Below, piece by piece: positions 1 through 7,860 of a DNA stretch of 43,064 nt (within the stretch, counting starts at the first letter, position 1; each line of letters starts with the position of its first letter). The notes under the pieces are model-generated. The model worked only from the letters and a program-made list of their open reading frames with translations, ran no database searches and was not told the origin of the DNA. Made by a program: the position numbers and the translations under genes. Source of the stretch: Methanosarcinales archaeon. GTDB taxonomy: Archaea > Halobacteriota > Syntropharchaeia > Alkanophagales > Methanospirareceae. The stretch spans positions 1 through 43,064 of the forward strand of contig JAODGH010000034.1 in assembly GCA_025464325.1 (NCBI GenBank), read 5' to 3'.

Positions 1-1
1 T

Positions 2-832
2 GCGATGGTTACTGTGGTTGCCAGTGCAGATACGATTTATGTACCCGATAACTATTCGACGATTCAACAGGCGGTGAACAACGCCAACAATGGTGATATC
101 ATCATCGTACGCGATGGCACGTACACCGAGAACGTGGAAGTGAACAAACGATTGACGATTCAGTCAGAGAACGGCTCTGCGAACTGCATCGTGAATGCTG
201 CAAGTTCATTCTATCCCGTCTTCGATATCACGGCGAATTACGTAAACATCACCGGATTCACGGTGAAGGGTGCCACGTTTCGAGCAGGGATTTATATAGA
301 CGGAGTGAGTTACTGTAATATCAAGAATAACAACTTAATGAATAGCCAGAGCGGCATCTACATGTCCTCTTCGAGCAGCAACAACATCATAAACAACACG
401 ATCTCTAACAACAAATACGGCATCTACATGTCCTCTTCGAGCAGCAACAATGTCTCCTGCAACTGGGTACATAACAACAGTGATAGCGGTTTCTATCTGT
501 CCGATGGAAGCACGGGTAATACCATTGAGCACAATAATATCATAACGAACGGTGAGTTGCAATCGGATGGTAGCTATCACTATCAGTTCTCCAACGATCA
601 ATCGGACGCTGTAGAAGCGAAGTACAACTTCTGGGGCTATGGAATGACTGATGATACAATAGATGCGAGTATTTACGATGACGAAGAAGGTAAAGGTAAG
701 GTAACGTTTCTGCCGAGACTGACCGGACCAAGTCCATGCGCACCGGTGCCGGAACTGTCAACAGTGGTGCTGACCATCCTGGGATTGGTATCGCTTACGG
801 GATACGTGCAATTAAGGAAGGGTAAGAAATAA
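2..832 (+). CDS. Secreted right-handed beta-helix (NosD-like) protein with PEF-CTERM-like tail, 5' end cut off
   Basis: The reading frame is open to the left edge of the window. The first visible residues (about AMVTVVASA) look like the end of a signal peptide cut after ASA, so the true start lies outside. The sequence DTIYVPDNYSTIQQAV is the usual beginning of archaeal parallel beta-helix (PbH1/NosD-type) domains. It is followed by N-rich rungs such as NNNLMNSQSGIYM and NNTISNNKYGIYM, with a roughly 22-residue period. The C-terminus has a VPELS motif, a hydrophobic helix and a basic RKGKK end, which matches the three-part PEF-CTERM sorting signal processed by archaeosortases. The inferred role is a cell-surface carbohydrate-binding or structural protein. 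No catalytic residues can be assigned. Fold and surface location are fairly sure; the substrate is unknown. Confidence 0.8.
   Translation, partial: AMVTVVASADTIYVPDNYSTIQQAVNNANNGDIIIVRDGTYTENVEVNKRLTIQSENGSANCIVNAASSFYPVFDITANYVNITGFTVKGATFRAGIYIDGVSYCNIKNNNLMNSQSGIYMSSSSSNNIINNTISNNKYGIYMSSSSSNNVSCNWVHNNSDSGFYLSDGSTGNTIEHNNIITNGELQSDGSYHYQFSNDQSDAVEAKYNFWGYGMTDDTIDASIYDDEEGKGKVTFLPRLTGPSPCAPVPELSTVVLTILGLVSLTGYVQLRKGKK
352..450 (+). repeat. Two exact 33-bp direct repeats inside the beta-helix gene
   Basis: The copies at 352-384 and 418-450 are identical over 33 bp and start 66 bp apart, which is 22 codons. Each encodes GIYMSSSSSNN, one rung of the beta-helix. Protein repeats normally drift at synonymous sites, so exact identity points to a recent duplication or gene conversion. 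This is a coding repeat, not a CRISPR. Confidence 0.85.
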
Positions 833-856
833 TAAATAAATCCATCTTTTTTTTCT
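833..856 (+). terminator. Poly-T terminator after the beta-helix gene
   Basis: A run of eight T lies at 847-854, about 15 bp after the stop codon, with no strong hairpin before it. This is the usual form of an intrinsic archaeal terminator. Confidence 0.5.
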
Positions 857-934
857 GTGTTGCAACTTCATCCCGAGACTAAGCTTCGGTAGAACTCAAT
901 TTACTAACTTCTCATTTGACCATAAGGGTACTCA

Positions 935-1423
935 ATGACTGTCTGCCGTTCCTTAGCAAGTGATATAGAAAAGTTTGTTAACGAGGCGAGATGGGATTTG
1001 AAAGAAGGACAATTGTTCTACCTACCGGGCAGTCAAATCCAGCATCCTTCCCGGTGTTAAGTTAAAACTAATGAACTGAGCTTCAAAACGGTGAATGAAG
1101 TTGACTTCTTCTCTGTAGAAGACGTGTAAAATGCGAAGAGATCACAGAAAGAACTGCTTAAGAACCGGATAATCCGGTTGACGAACGAAGAAAAAGCCTG
1201 ATTTTAAGTGAGTATAACATGTATAAATTATAAAAACAAAATATAAGTGGCTTTGCACAACTGTTCTATACCGGAAAAAATGGATGCATCTCTGGTAATA
1301 GAAGGAATAGACCCTAAAAGGATCCTGTCGGGGCAAACACTCGGGATTACCACGTCGATAAGAGTCAAGCAAGAGAAGGTGAAAGAGGGAATGACACTGG
1401 TGAACGGAACAGAGCCGGGGTGA
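935..1423 (+). pseudogene. Possible decayed reading frame in a gene-poor stretch (833-1522)
   Basis: No intact gene fits between the beta-helix gene and larC. Reading one frame from the ATG at 935 to the stop at 1421-1423 gives protein-like segments: a charged piece containing IEKFVNEARWDLKEGQLFY, another with KELLKNRIIRLTNEEK, and a last 47-residue open stretch from the ATG at 1280 containing LVIEGIDPKRILSGQTLG. These share a frame but are broken by stops at 1058, near 1127, near 1200 and at 1244. That pattern could be a gene killed by point mutations, or chance. I do not recognise the family, and the last segment could also be a real small gene. Confidence 0.25.
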
Positions 1424-1522
1424 TGTTTAAAATCGCTCTTATAGCCATATTATCCTCCCTCTACTTTCAATCGTTCCAATCATGAAACGGAAAAGAAGCT
1501 ATATAACTGTTTGGTGGGTGGG

Positions 1523-2701
1523 TTAAAGATTAAACTTACGCGCCTCGCATTCGATCATCCGGATCACTTCCCTGAGCGGTAACTTCAATTCACCCGCAAC
1601 GCGTTTCGCATCCTCGAATTCTGCCGCTATGTTCAGCAGTTCGCCGTTTGCATCTCGACCTATCTTCACACGCACGCTGCGTTCTATACCTTTTATTCGC
1701 AGACGTATCTCCTGCATATCCCGACTGGCGATGTACCTCCGCACCTGCATCACGCGAACACCCAGTGTACCGGTTTCCTTCATGAGGATACGCGCCATCC
1801 GCTGTATATCTCCGGGTGAAGTGATCACCCTGATGACATGCCCATATCGCCCTTTCTTCATCAATGCCGGTAAAACAGACACATCCCGCGCCCCTTTTGC
1901 CATAAGTGCTTCTATAAGGTTACCTATGACCTCACCCGTAACATCATCCACGTTCGTCTCGAGAACACCCACCGTATCGGTTGCAAAGTCCGTGTCGAGT
2001 TCACCAATACTCGCCCTCAGGACGTTTGGTATCGGTAGCTCTATCGAGCCGGCGCCATAACCCGTAGCTGTTATACGCACCGGGGGCAACGATGTGACAG
2101 CACGATTAACGAATTGTGCCAGTATGGCTGCACCGGTGGGCGTAAGCAGTTCGGCAGAAAAAGGTCCGCCCTGAAATAGCAGCGATGCCTTTCGTAGTAT
2201 TTCCAGTGTTGCGGGTGCCGGTACTGGCAGGACACCGTGTTCGGTATCTACATAGCCCATACCCACAGATATCGGCGTACTTATCACTGTATCCGGCTCG
2301 ATAGCTGAGAATGCAATACTGCTCCCTACAATGTCCGCTATTGTATCCATAGCGCCGAGTTCATGAAACTTCAGTTTCTGCTTTTCTATTCCGTGTATCC
2401 TGGATTCAGCATCTGCTATTCGCTCCAGTATAGCCAGTGCATTCTCCATTATATCCTTAGCCAGCCCGCTATCGTTTAGCATCTGGACGAGTTCTGTGTA
2501 TGATCGCTCTTCCGCATCACCGGTGAATCGTACCTTTTTTGACACAATACCACGCTTATCCACATCTTCCACCTCCATCCGGATGTTAAACGCTGCAATA
2601 GCATCTGCTATCTTCGATTCGTCTATACCAAGATCCAGCAGGCTACCGATGATCATGTCCCCAGACGCGCCGGAAAAGGGTTCAAATATCAGAGCTTTCA
2701 T
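1523..2701 (-). CDS. larC: LarC-like nickel-pincer nucleotide chelatase
   Basis: The 392-residue protein begins with MKALIFEPFSGASGDM, the signature start of the LarC family (pyridinium-3,5-bisthiocarboxylate mononucleotide nickel insertion protein; DUF111). In lactobacilli LarC uses CTP to place nickel into the cofactor of lactate racemase LarA. Known LarC proteins have an N-terminal half and a C-terminal half, which in L. plantarum are joined by a programmed frameshift. Here both halves are in one uninterrupted frame, including HxELGAMDTIADI near residue 112 and TNVDDVTGE near residue 250. No larA, larB or larE is in the window. The target enzyme is therefore unknown; a link to nickel handling is inferred only from the family. 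The start at 2701 is set by the conserved N-terminus. Confidence 0.88.
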   Translation of the reverse strand: MKALIFEPFSGASGDMIIGSLLDLGIDESKIADAIAAFNIRMEVEDVDKRGIVSKKVRFTGDAEERSYTELVQMLNDSGLAKDIMENALAILERIADAESRIHGIEKQKLKFHELGAMDTIADIVGSSIAFSAIEPDTVISTPISVGMGYVDTEHGVLPVPAPATLEILRKASLLFQGGPFSAELLTPTGAAILAQFVNRAVTSLPPVRITATGYGAGSIELPIPNVLRASIGELDTDFATDTVGVLETNVDDVTGEVIGNLIEALMAKGARDVSVLPALMKKGRYGHVIRVITSPGDIQRMARILMKETGTLGVRVMQVRRYIASRDMQEIRLRIKGIERSVRVKIGRDANGELLNIAAEFEDAKRVAGELKLPLREVIRMIECEARKFNL

Positions 2702-2934
2702 CGCTAACTAATAAAGATATATAACCTGGCGATAAATATTAGACAGACCCGCTATGTTGGTGTTACATGTTTAGACCTGCCAGAATTCCTGCTATTTGCT
2801 GTGGCATCTGCCCCCTTCTTCTGGTTCTATAGGTTTCACACTTCTATAAAAAGAGACTTTTCTAAAAGCAGGTGGCAGCACAAAAACAATACTTTTAAAT
2901 ACGTTTACTTCACATAGCTATAAACAAGTGTAAG

Positions 2935-4062
2935 ATGAGAGCAGGGGGACGATACATAACTACCGTGTTCATATGTCTGTTACTTACCTGTGCTATCTCT
3001 ATCCCGGTTGCAACCGCTATAAAAGCCGTGATTGTATCAGATGTGCATGGTTTATGTGATTACGTACCTGCAAGTAACACCCTCACGCGGGGTAGCACAC
3101 TCAAGGTCTATACCGAGTTGCGGGGTGTGAATTATGACGGCTTTGTTGCCCTGAAGTTATTCTTCGTTATTAAAGATCCTCGCGGTAATGTGGTCTCTAT
3201 GGACGATCGGGAGATAATACGGCGAGATTATCAGGACGACGTATATATAGTTTATGAGAAGCCAATCCCATCATGGTGGCTATATGGTGATTACACGCTG
3301 AACATATATGCGTATAATCGCCTGGACAAGGTGAGGATAGAGGAACTGGAGAGGAAGCTTGAAACCATGGACCGACTGGAGGATGTATTTGATGACGAAG
3401 ACGAATTCGATGATCTCAAGGATCTCTTTGAAGCGGGTAGTGGTGCCGACGACATGGATGTATTAAAATCGATAAAGCACTCGTTGAGTGAGATAACGAC
3501 AGTGAGATTCTCGGTACATCAGCGCGTTAGGGGCAGGGAAGGAGCCGCACCTGCAGCAACACCTCCTGCCGGTGTCATGCTTGCCGGTACAAAGTTCCGG
3601 GTGATAGATATGTATATGGACAAATTTACCGTGAAGCCAAACGAGCCGGTTGGGGTATACGTCACCGTGGAGAACGAAGGGCGAAGGGGCACGGAGAAGA
3701 TTGCTCTGGTGATAAATGGTGAGAAAGAAGCCGAAGAAACGGTCACTTTAGACTACAAGGAATCGAAGACGATACATTTCTCCGTTAAGAGAAAAGAACC
3801 CGGCTCTTATAAGATCACTATACCGGGAACGGGCTTGATCAGGCTCATGTATGTAGAAGAGCCATCGCGTCATTCTGTCACGGGCAATAGCTCATCGACA
3901 ATGAGTGGGCTATCATTCCCCGGTAGCAAATGGCTCTGGGACTTTCTTACAGGCTTGATATATAATAAAAAAGGCGGGCATTCCCGGATACTTTTAACTT
4001 CTGTGGTTGACCTGAGTACTCATCAGATAAGTTTGACCAAAGTGATCTCGTCTTTTTTGTAG
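2935..4062 (+). CDS. Secreted protein with CARDB-like C-terminal domain, function unknown
   Basis: Residues 1-28 form a signal peptide: basic MRAGGRY, a hydrophobic core, and a likely cut after VATA. Residues 30-125 look like a beta-sandwich, with phrases such as LKVYTELRGVNYDGFVALK and YGDYTLNIYAYN. Residues 130-175 are a strongly acidic, probably helical linker. Residues 220-310 resemble a CARDB/CARDB-like Ig fold (KPNEPVGVYVTVENEGRRGTE, then KEPGSYKITIPG), typical of archaeal envelope proteins. The last 60 residues show no clear membrane anchor. A TATA-like element at 2893-2900 lies about 38 bp before the ATG, so the leader is short. The gene is convergent with the Nfu gene, 5 bp away. A role outside the membrane is well supported; the exact function is not. 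Confidence 0.7.
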   Translation: MRAGGRYITTVFICLLLTCAISIPVATAIKAVIVSDVHGLCDYVPASNTLTRGSTLKVYTELRGVNYDGFVALKLFFVIKDPRGNVVSMDDREIIRRDYQDDVYIVYEKPIPSWWLYGDYTLNIYAYNRLDKVRIEELERKLETMDRLEDVFDDEDEFDDLKDLFEAGSGADDMDVLKSIKHSLSEITTVRFSVHQRVRGREGAAPAATPPAGVMLAGTKFRVIDMYMDKFTVKPNEPVGVYVTVENEGRRGTEKIALVINGEKEAEETVTLDYKESKTIHFSVKRKEPGSYKITIPGTGLIRLMYVEEPSRHSVTGNSSSTMSGLSFPGSKWLWDFLTGLIYNKKGGHSRILLTSVVDLSTHQISLTKVISSFL

Positions 4063-4067
4063 TTTAA

Positions 4068-4289
4068 CTATACCGGGATGACTTCCTTAACGCCCGGCAC
4101 TTTGGCTTTCAATGTCGCTTCAACGAAATTGACCAGGGTATATGCACTCATCGGACAGCCTGCACATGTTCCGGTCAATCGTACCTTCACCGCGCCATCT
4201 TCCACACCAACCAGTTCTATACTCCCGCCTTCCATCATCAAAAGCGGTCTTATGTCCCTATCTATGACCTCTTTTACTTTCTCTTCCAT
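4068..4289 (-). CDS. Small Nfu/NifU C-terminal-type iron-sulfur protein
   Basis: This protein of about 73 residues is a stand-alone NifU C-terminal (Nfu) domain. It starts MEEKVKEVIDRDIRPLL, then MEGGSIELVGVEDGAVKVRL, then the diagnostic TGTCAGCPMS with the CxxC pair that carries a transferable Fe-S cluster in characterised Nfu proteins. A second ATG three codons upstream (4298) is possible. I prefer 4289 because a TATA-like element at about 4317-4326 would place the transcript start near 4294-4296. The likely role is delivery of Fe-S clusters to the many ferredoxin-like proteins of this organism. A separate IscU-like scaffold is encoded at 17969-18430. Confidence 0.82.
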   Translation of the reverse strand: MEEKVKEVIDRDIRPLLMMEGGSIELVGVEDGAVKVRLTGTCAGCPMSAYTLVNFVEATLKAKVPGVKEVIPV

Positions 4290-4334
4290 CGTTATCATAG
4301 TGGAGATAACAATTGTTATATATAAACTATTAAG

Positions 4335-5411
4335 CTACCTCACCGCGATGACGTACATTGCATGCGCCCATACAAGGGGACATACCGCTTTCTGCAGCTC
4401 ATTCTCGAATATCTGTTCCGGGATATATGGGCTTCTCAGACGACTAAGAACCCAGTCGATGTATCCGTTCGCTCTTACGAATTCGCCTCTGAGTCGATAA
4501 TAAATAGCCATCCAGAAGTTCAGTAGCGGCCATGCCCCCGATCCTTTGCGTCTGACGGCACCGTCTGGCATCCAGCCGTCATAAGTGTCATTCTCATATC
4601 TGCATATGCCACCATCAGCGTGCAATATCCTGCGTTCCATAGCTCTCACAGTATTCGTCATCCTCTCGTCCTCTGCGCTGCAGATGCCAAAAGGGTATGT
4701 CAGACCAAGCAAAGAAGCATCGAGCACATGGTCATTTAATTTACCATACGTACGCAGGAAGTAACCACGTGCGGTATCATATGCATCTTCAAGGCTGTGT
4801 TCCATCTGGGTGGCACATAACAGCCACTTCTTACGGTTAGCCGAACTTACCAGCTCGGATGCGCATCTTAATCCCCTGATACAGGCTGCTATTGTATATG
4901 TATGGTTATCTTCGATATCGGGGTACGTACTCCGCTCTTCCCAGAGGTCATATGTGGGTATGATAAAATGATTCCCCTGCCAGTGACTACAGATGCCGTC
5001 TGCTACTCGCACAATCAGGTCTTTGAAATCGCTCGCCACCGCCGCTACTCCACGCTGTTTGTAACGGTAATGGTGCCATATAGCCCACAATAGTGTGCCT
5101 GCCTGGTCTGGCTGGAACTGATCTCCCGCTCGTGCACCGTTTGTATGATAGCGCTGTAAGACGCGTCCATGAGGCGTTTCTGCGCGTTCCTGACACCACT
5201 TGAAGAACGCCTCCTGAATGTTCAACCCCAGCATATCAGCAGCCACGCAGGTAAAAGAAGCGTCTCGTAGCCATACGTAGCGATAAGAGGCAACTTCCCG
5301 TGGATAGTACGGTAGATCCGTGTTGGCGGCGACGATTGCCCCATTCTCCACTACGGCATCTCTTATCACCCGTTTTGGGCTTTCCAGCAGCGCTTCCCGG
5401 GTCAGCATCAT
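4335..5411 (-). CDS. GH15 glucoamylase-like glycoside hydrolase
   Basis: The 358-residue protein matches the alpha/alpha-barrel catalytic domain of family GH15 (glucoamylase, glucodextranase). The YRYVWLRDASFT motif near residues 44-54 is the family's substrate-binding signature. YDLWEER (residues 154-160) holds the general acid Glu158, and PEQ near residue 332 holds the general base Glu. There is no signal peptide and no N-terminal beta-sandwich, so it is probably a cytoplasmic enzyme acting on glycogen- or trehalose-like alpha-glucans. Many archaeal GH15 proteins are longer (about 600 residues) because they keep the extra domain. A TATA-like element near 5431-5440 is about 27 bp before the second Met codon at 5408, so translation may begin there on a leaderless transcript. 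It is divergent from the frhB-like gene. Confidence 0.85.
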   Translation of the reverse strand: MMLTREALLESPKRVIRDAVVENGAIVAANTDLPYYPREVASYRYVWLRDASFTCVAADMLGLNIQEAFFKWCQERAETPHGRVLQRYHTNGARAGDQFQPDQAGTLLWAIWHHYRYKQRGVAAVASDFKDLIVRVADGICSHWQGNHFIIPTYDLWEERSTYPDIEDNHTYTIAACIRGLRCASELVSSANRKKWLLCATQMEHSLEDAYDTARGYFLRTYGKLNDHVLDASLLGLTYPFGICSAEDERMTNTVRAMERRILHADGGICRYENDTYDGWMPDGAVRRKGSGAWPLLNFWMAIYYRLRGEFVRANGYIDWVLSRLRSPYIPEQIFENELQKAVCPLVWAHAMYVIAVR

Positions 5412-5467
5412 GTGCTTATACTGGACTTATCTTATTATAGGTACCTGCCTGCAGTTGGGGGCAGAGC

Positions 5468-5489
5468 CATAACATACCCATAACATACC
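5468..5489. repeat. Perfect 11-bp tandem repeat in the GH15/frhB divergent promoter
   Basis: The sequence cataacatacc occurs twice back to back (5468-5478 and 5479-5489). It lies just before the TATA-like element (about 5493-5503) of the frhB-like gene. An 11-bp period equals one helical turn, so it could be an operator read on one face of the DNA. No factor is known. Confidence 0.5.
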
Positions 5490-5535
5490 TGAAATATAAT
5501 ATGCTATTACTAACTTATCCAGAAATGGATGCAAG

Positions 5536-6657
5536 ATGAGTGGTAAAGGCAGGGGGAATATAACAGACTTAGAGGCGGAAGTGATATATAACGGATTGTG
5601 CTGCTATTGTGGTACCTGTGGCGCGTTCTGTCAGGAGTACATAGCTTTCGAGAACGAACTTCCGGTAACGAGGCAGAAGTGCTATGAGGTCCATGGCGCT
5701 TGCTACGATTTCTGCCCCCGTACAAGCTTCTCACCTTCTGCGATCGAACGAGCAGTATTTGGTGCTATAAGAGATGATAATCTTCTGGGTTATTACAGGA
5801 CACCCGTATACACGGTAAGGGCTAAAGAGGATGCTGTAACAGCGAAAGCGCAGGATGGTGGATTCGTTACTGCGGCACTCGTTTTTTTGCTTGAGAATGG
5901 TGATATAGATGCCGCTGTGGTAACGAAAGCGACGGAAGAATGGGAGCCTGAACCGGTTATAGCAACGAACAGAGACGATATATTGGCAGCTGCCGGCTCG
6001 AAGTACACACAGTGCCCGGCGGTGCAGGGTGCAGGCGATGCGATTGAGGCAGGCTATCAGAAAATCGCATTTGTTGGACTGCCCTGCCACATCCAGGGAC
6101 TGAGAAAAGCACAGCTATCCCGGTTCTTTGATGTGCATGCGGACCGGGTGAAGTTACTGATAGGTCTGTTCTGTACCGAGACCTTCGATACCGTAAAGCT
6201 GAGTGACAGGCTTAAGGAGCATGGGGTGGCTATTGAGGAAGTGGAGAAATTCAATATAAAAAAGGGTAAATTTATCGTTCAGACGAGCACGGGTAATGAG
6301 CTCAAGATACCGATAAGGAAGATGCGGGATTGTGTGCGTGAGGCGTGCAACTACTGCTACGACTTCGCAGCAGAGTTCGCGGATATATCGGTTGGCTCGA
6401 TTGGTTCAGAACCAGGCTGGTCAACGGTGGTAGTGAGGAGCGCCCGGGGGATGGAACTGATGGAACAGATGCGGGATGCAGGTCTGATAGACATTAAAGA
6501 ACTGACGGAGTCCAGAATAGATGAGATAAGAAAGCTGGCATCGTATAAGAAGCAGGAGAACCTGAAGAATATCTTCGCCCGAATCGGACCTGTACGGGTA
6601 TTGAATATGGAGCTTGAACCCGATCTAATGGGTAAGTTCCTGTTATTGAAGCCATAA
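5536..6657 (+). CDS. FrhB/FdhB-family F420-linked oxidoreductase subunit
   Basis: The 373-residue protein belongs to the coenzyme F420 hydrogenase/dehydrogenase beta subunit family (FrhB_FdhB N and C domains). Residues 20-60 contain CCYCGTCGAFC followed by Cys49, Cys56 and Cys60, which fit an Fe-S cluster. The QDGGFVTAALVFLLENGDID and VGLPCHIQGLRKA segments are the conserved FAD/F420 domain motifs. FrhB-type proteins move electrons between F420H2 and Fe-S partners via FAD. The next complete oxidoreductases in the window are two HdrA-like proteins 1.2-4 kb away on the other strand. An F420-dependent Hdr complex is therefore plausible, but not proven by an operon. The ATG at 5536 follows a TATA-like element at 5493-5503. 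Confidence 0.88.
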   Translation: MSGKGRGNITDLEAEVIYNGLCCYCGTCGAFCQEYIAFENELPVTRQKCYEVHGACYDFCPRTSFSPSAIERAVFGAIRDDNLLGYYRTPVYTVRAKEDAVTAKAQDGGFVTAALVFLLENGDIDAAVVTKATEEWEPEPVIATNRDDILAAAGSKYTQCPAVQGAGDAIEAGYQKIAFVGLPCHIQGLRKAQLSRFFDVHADRVKLLIGLFCTETFDTVKLSDRLKEHGVAIEEVEKFNIKKGKFIVQTSTGNELKIPIRKMRDCVREACNYCYDFAAEFADISVGSIGSEPGWSTVVVRSARGMELMEQMRDAGLIDIKELTESRIDEIRKLASYKKQENLKNIFARIGPVRVLNMELEPDLMGKFLLLKP

Positions 6658-6684
6658 TTGATTGATTGGTGTGCACGCGTGCTG

Positions 6685-7809
6685 ATGAATAAGGAAGAGC
6701 TTGAACGACTGCTTGCGGATAAGAAAAGTAAGGACCTGCCCTACAACCATATTCTCAGTTCCATGTGCACGTATCCGCATGAGGTGGCGGTCTACGCGCA
6801 TGAGATGTTTATAGAATCGAACCTTGGTGATTCCGGTCTCTTTAAGGGCACAAAAGAGATGGAGGACGAAGTGATAGCCATCATTGGTGAGCTGCTGGGC
6901 AACAGTAATGCATATGGCTATATCTCTACAGGTGGTACGGAATCGAACATACAGGCGATACGAGCAATAAGAAACAGGAGAAGACGGGAAGGTCTGAGTG
7001 ATATGAACATAATAGTACCTGAGACTGCCCATTTCTCGTTCGATAAAATAGCCGATATACTGAGCATAGAGGTGCGAAAAGCGAAGGTCGATCACCAGTT
7101 GCGTGTGGATCCGGAATCGGTAAAAGAGTTGATGGATGAGCGGACGATATGCATAGTGGGCATTGCGGGTACGACCGAATTTGGGCAGGTTGATCCCATA
7201 GAGGCACTATCAGAAATAGCAGAAGATAGTGGCATATTCCTGCACGTGGATGCGGCATTTGGCGGGTTTGTGATACCTTTCCTGGCAGACAGGGATAAAT
7301 ACAAGTTCGACTTCACGCTCGAAGGTGTCTCTTCTATCTCAATAGACCCGCATAAGATGGGAATGAGCACGATTCCCGCGGGCTGTATTCTATTCCGCGA
7401 TGGGTCGTATCTGAAGGAACTGGCGGTATCCACGCCTTATCTCACCATAAAAGAGCAGTATTCGCTGATAGGTACGAGAAGTGGTGCATCGGTCGCAGCG
7501 ACATTCGCTGTCCTGAAATATCTCGGTAAAGATGGTTTGAAGACGGTTGTAGATAAGTGTATGAAATTGACAGAGCTGCTGGTGAATGGTGCGAAGCAGA
7601 TGGGCATTGAACCCGTGATAGAACCGGTGATGAATGTTGTAACATTACGAGTCCATGACGTAGATGCTGTGGTAAAAGCGTTAAGAGCAAAAGGCTGGGA
7701 AGTATCCACCACGCGTAGTCCAAAAGCGCTACGGATAGTGATAATGCCTCATGTCAACGATGATACAATCGAGTCGTTCCTGGAGGCATTGAACGAAGTT
7801 GTAAGTTAA
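6685..7809 (+). CDS. mfnA: L-tyrosine/L-aspartate decarboxylase (MfnA)
   Basis: This is a PLP-dependent group II decarboxylase of about 374 residues, the usual MfnA length. In archaea it makes tyramine for methanofuran, or beta-alanine for coenzyme A, from aspartate. Seen in the sequence: STGGTESNIQAIRA near residue 85, His116 in PETAHFSFDK (stacks on PLP), HVDAAFGG with Asp189, and the Schiff-base Lys224 in SIDPHKMGM. It starts 27 bp after the frhB-like gene and is probably cotranscribed. I chose ATG 6685 because NKEELERLL follows directly, as in homologues; a GTG at 6679 is also in frame. In a methane-cycling archaeon the methanofuran role is the more likely one. Confidence 0.9.
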   Translation: MNKEELERLLADKKSKDLPYNHILSSMCTYPHEVAVYAHEMFIESNLGDSGLFKGTKEMEDEVIAIIGELLGNSNAYGYISTGGTESNIQAIRAIRNRRRREGLSDMNIIVPETAHFSFDKIADILSIEVRKAKVDHQLRVDPESVKELMDERTICIVGIAGTTEFGQVDPIEALSEIAEDSGIFLHVDAAFGGFVIPFLADRDKYKFDFTLEGVSSISIDPHKMGMSTIPAGCILFRDGSYLKELAVSTPYLTIKEQYSLIGTRSGASVAATFAVLKYLGKDGLKTVVDKCMKLTELLVNGAKQMGIEPVIEPVMNVVTLRVHDVDAVVKALRAKGWEVSTTRSPKALRIVIMPHVNDDTIESFLEALNEVVS

Positions 7810-7860
7810 TTAATCGCCAGACGCGATAAAAAAGTAAATAAGGGGGTTGAGTCGATCAAA

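Noticed and set aside
352-450. Possible CRISPR in the direct repeats
   Set aside because: Only two copies, inside a coding frame, with spacing that equals a beta-helix rung; no leader and no cas gene.
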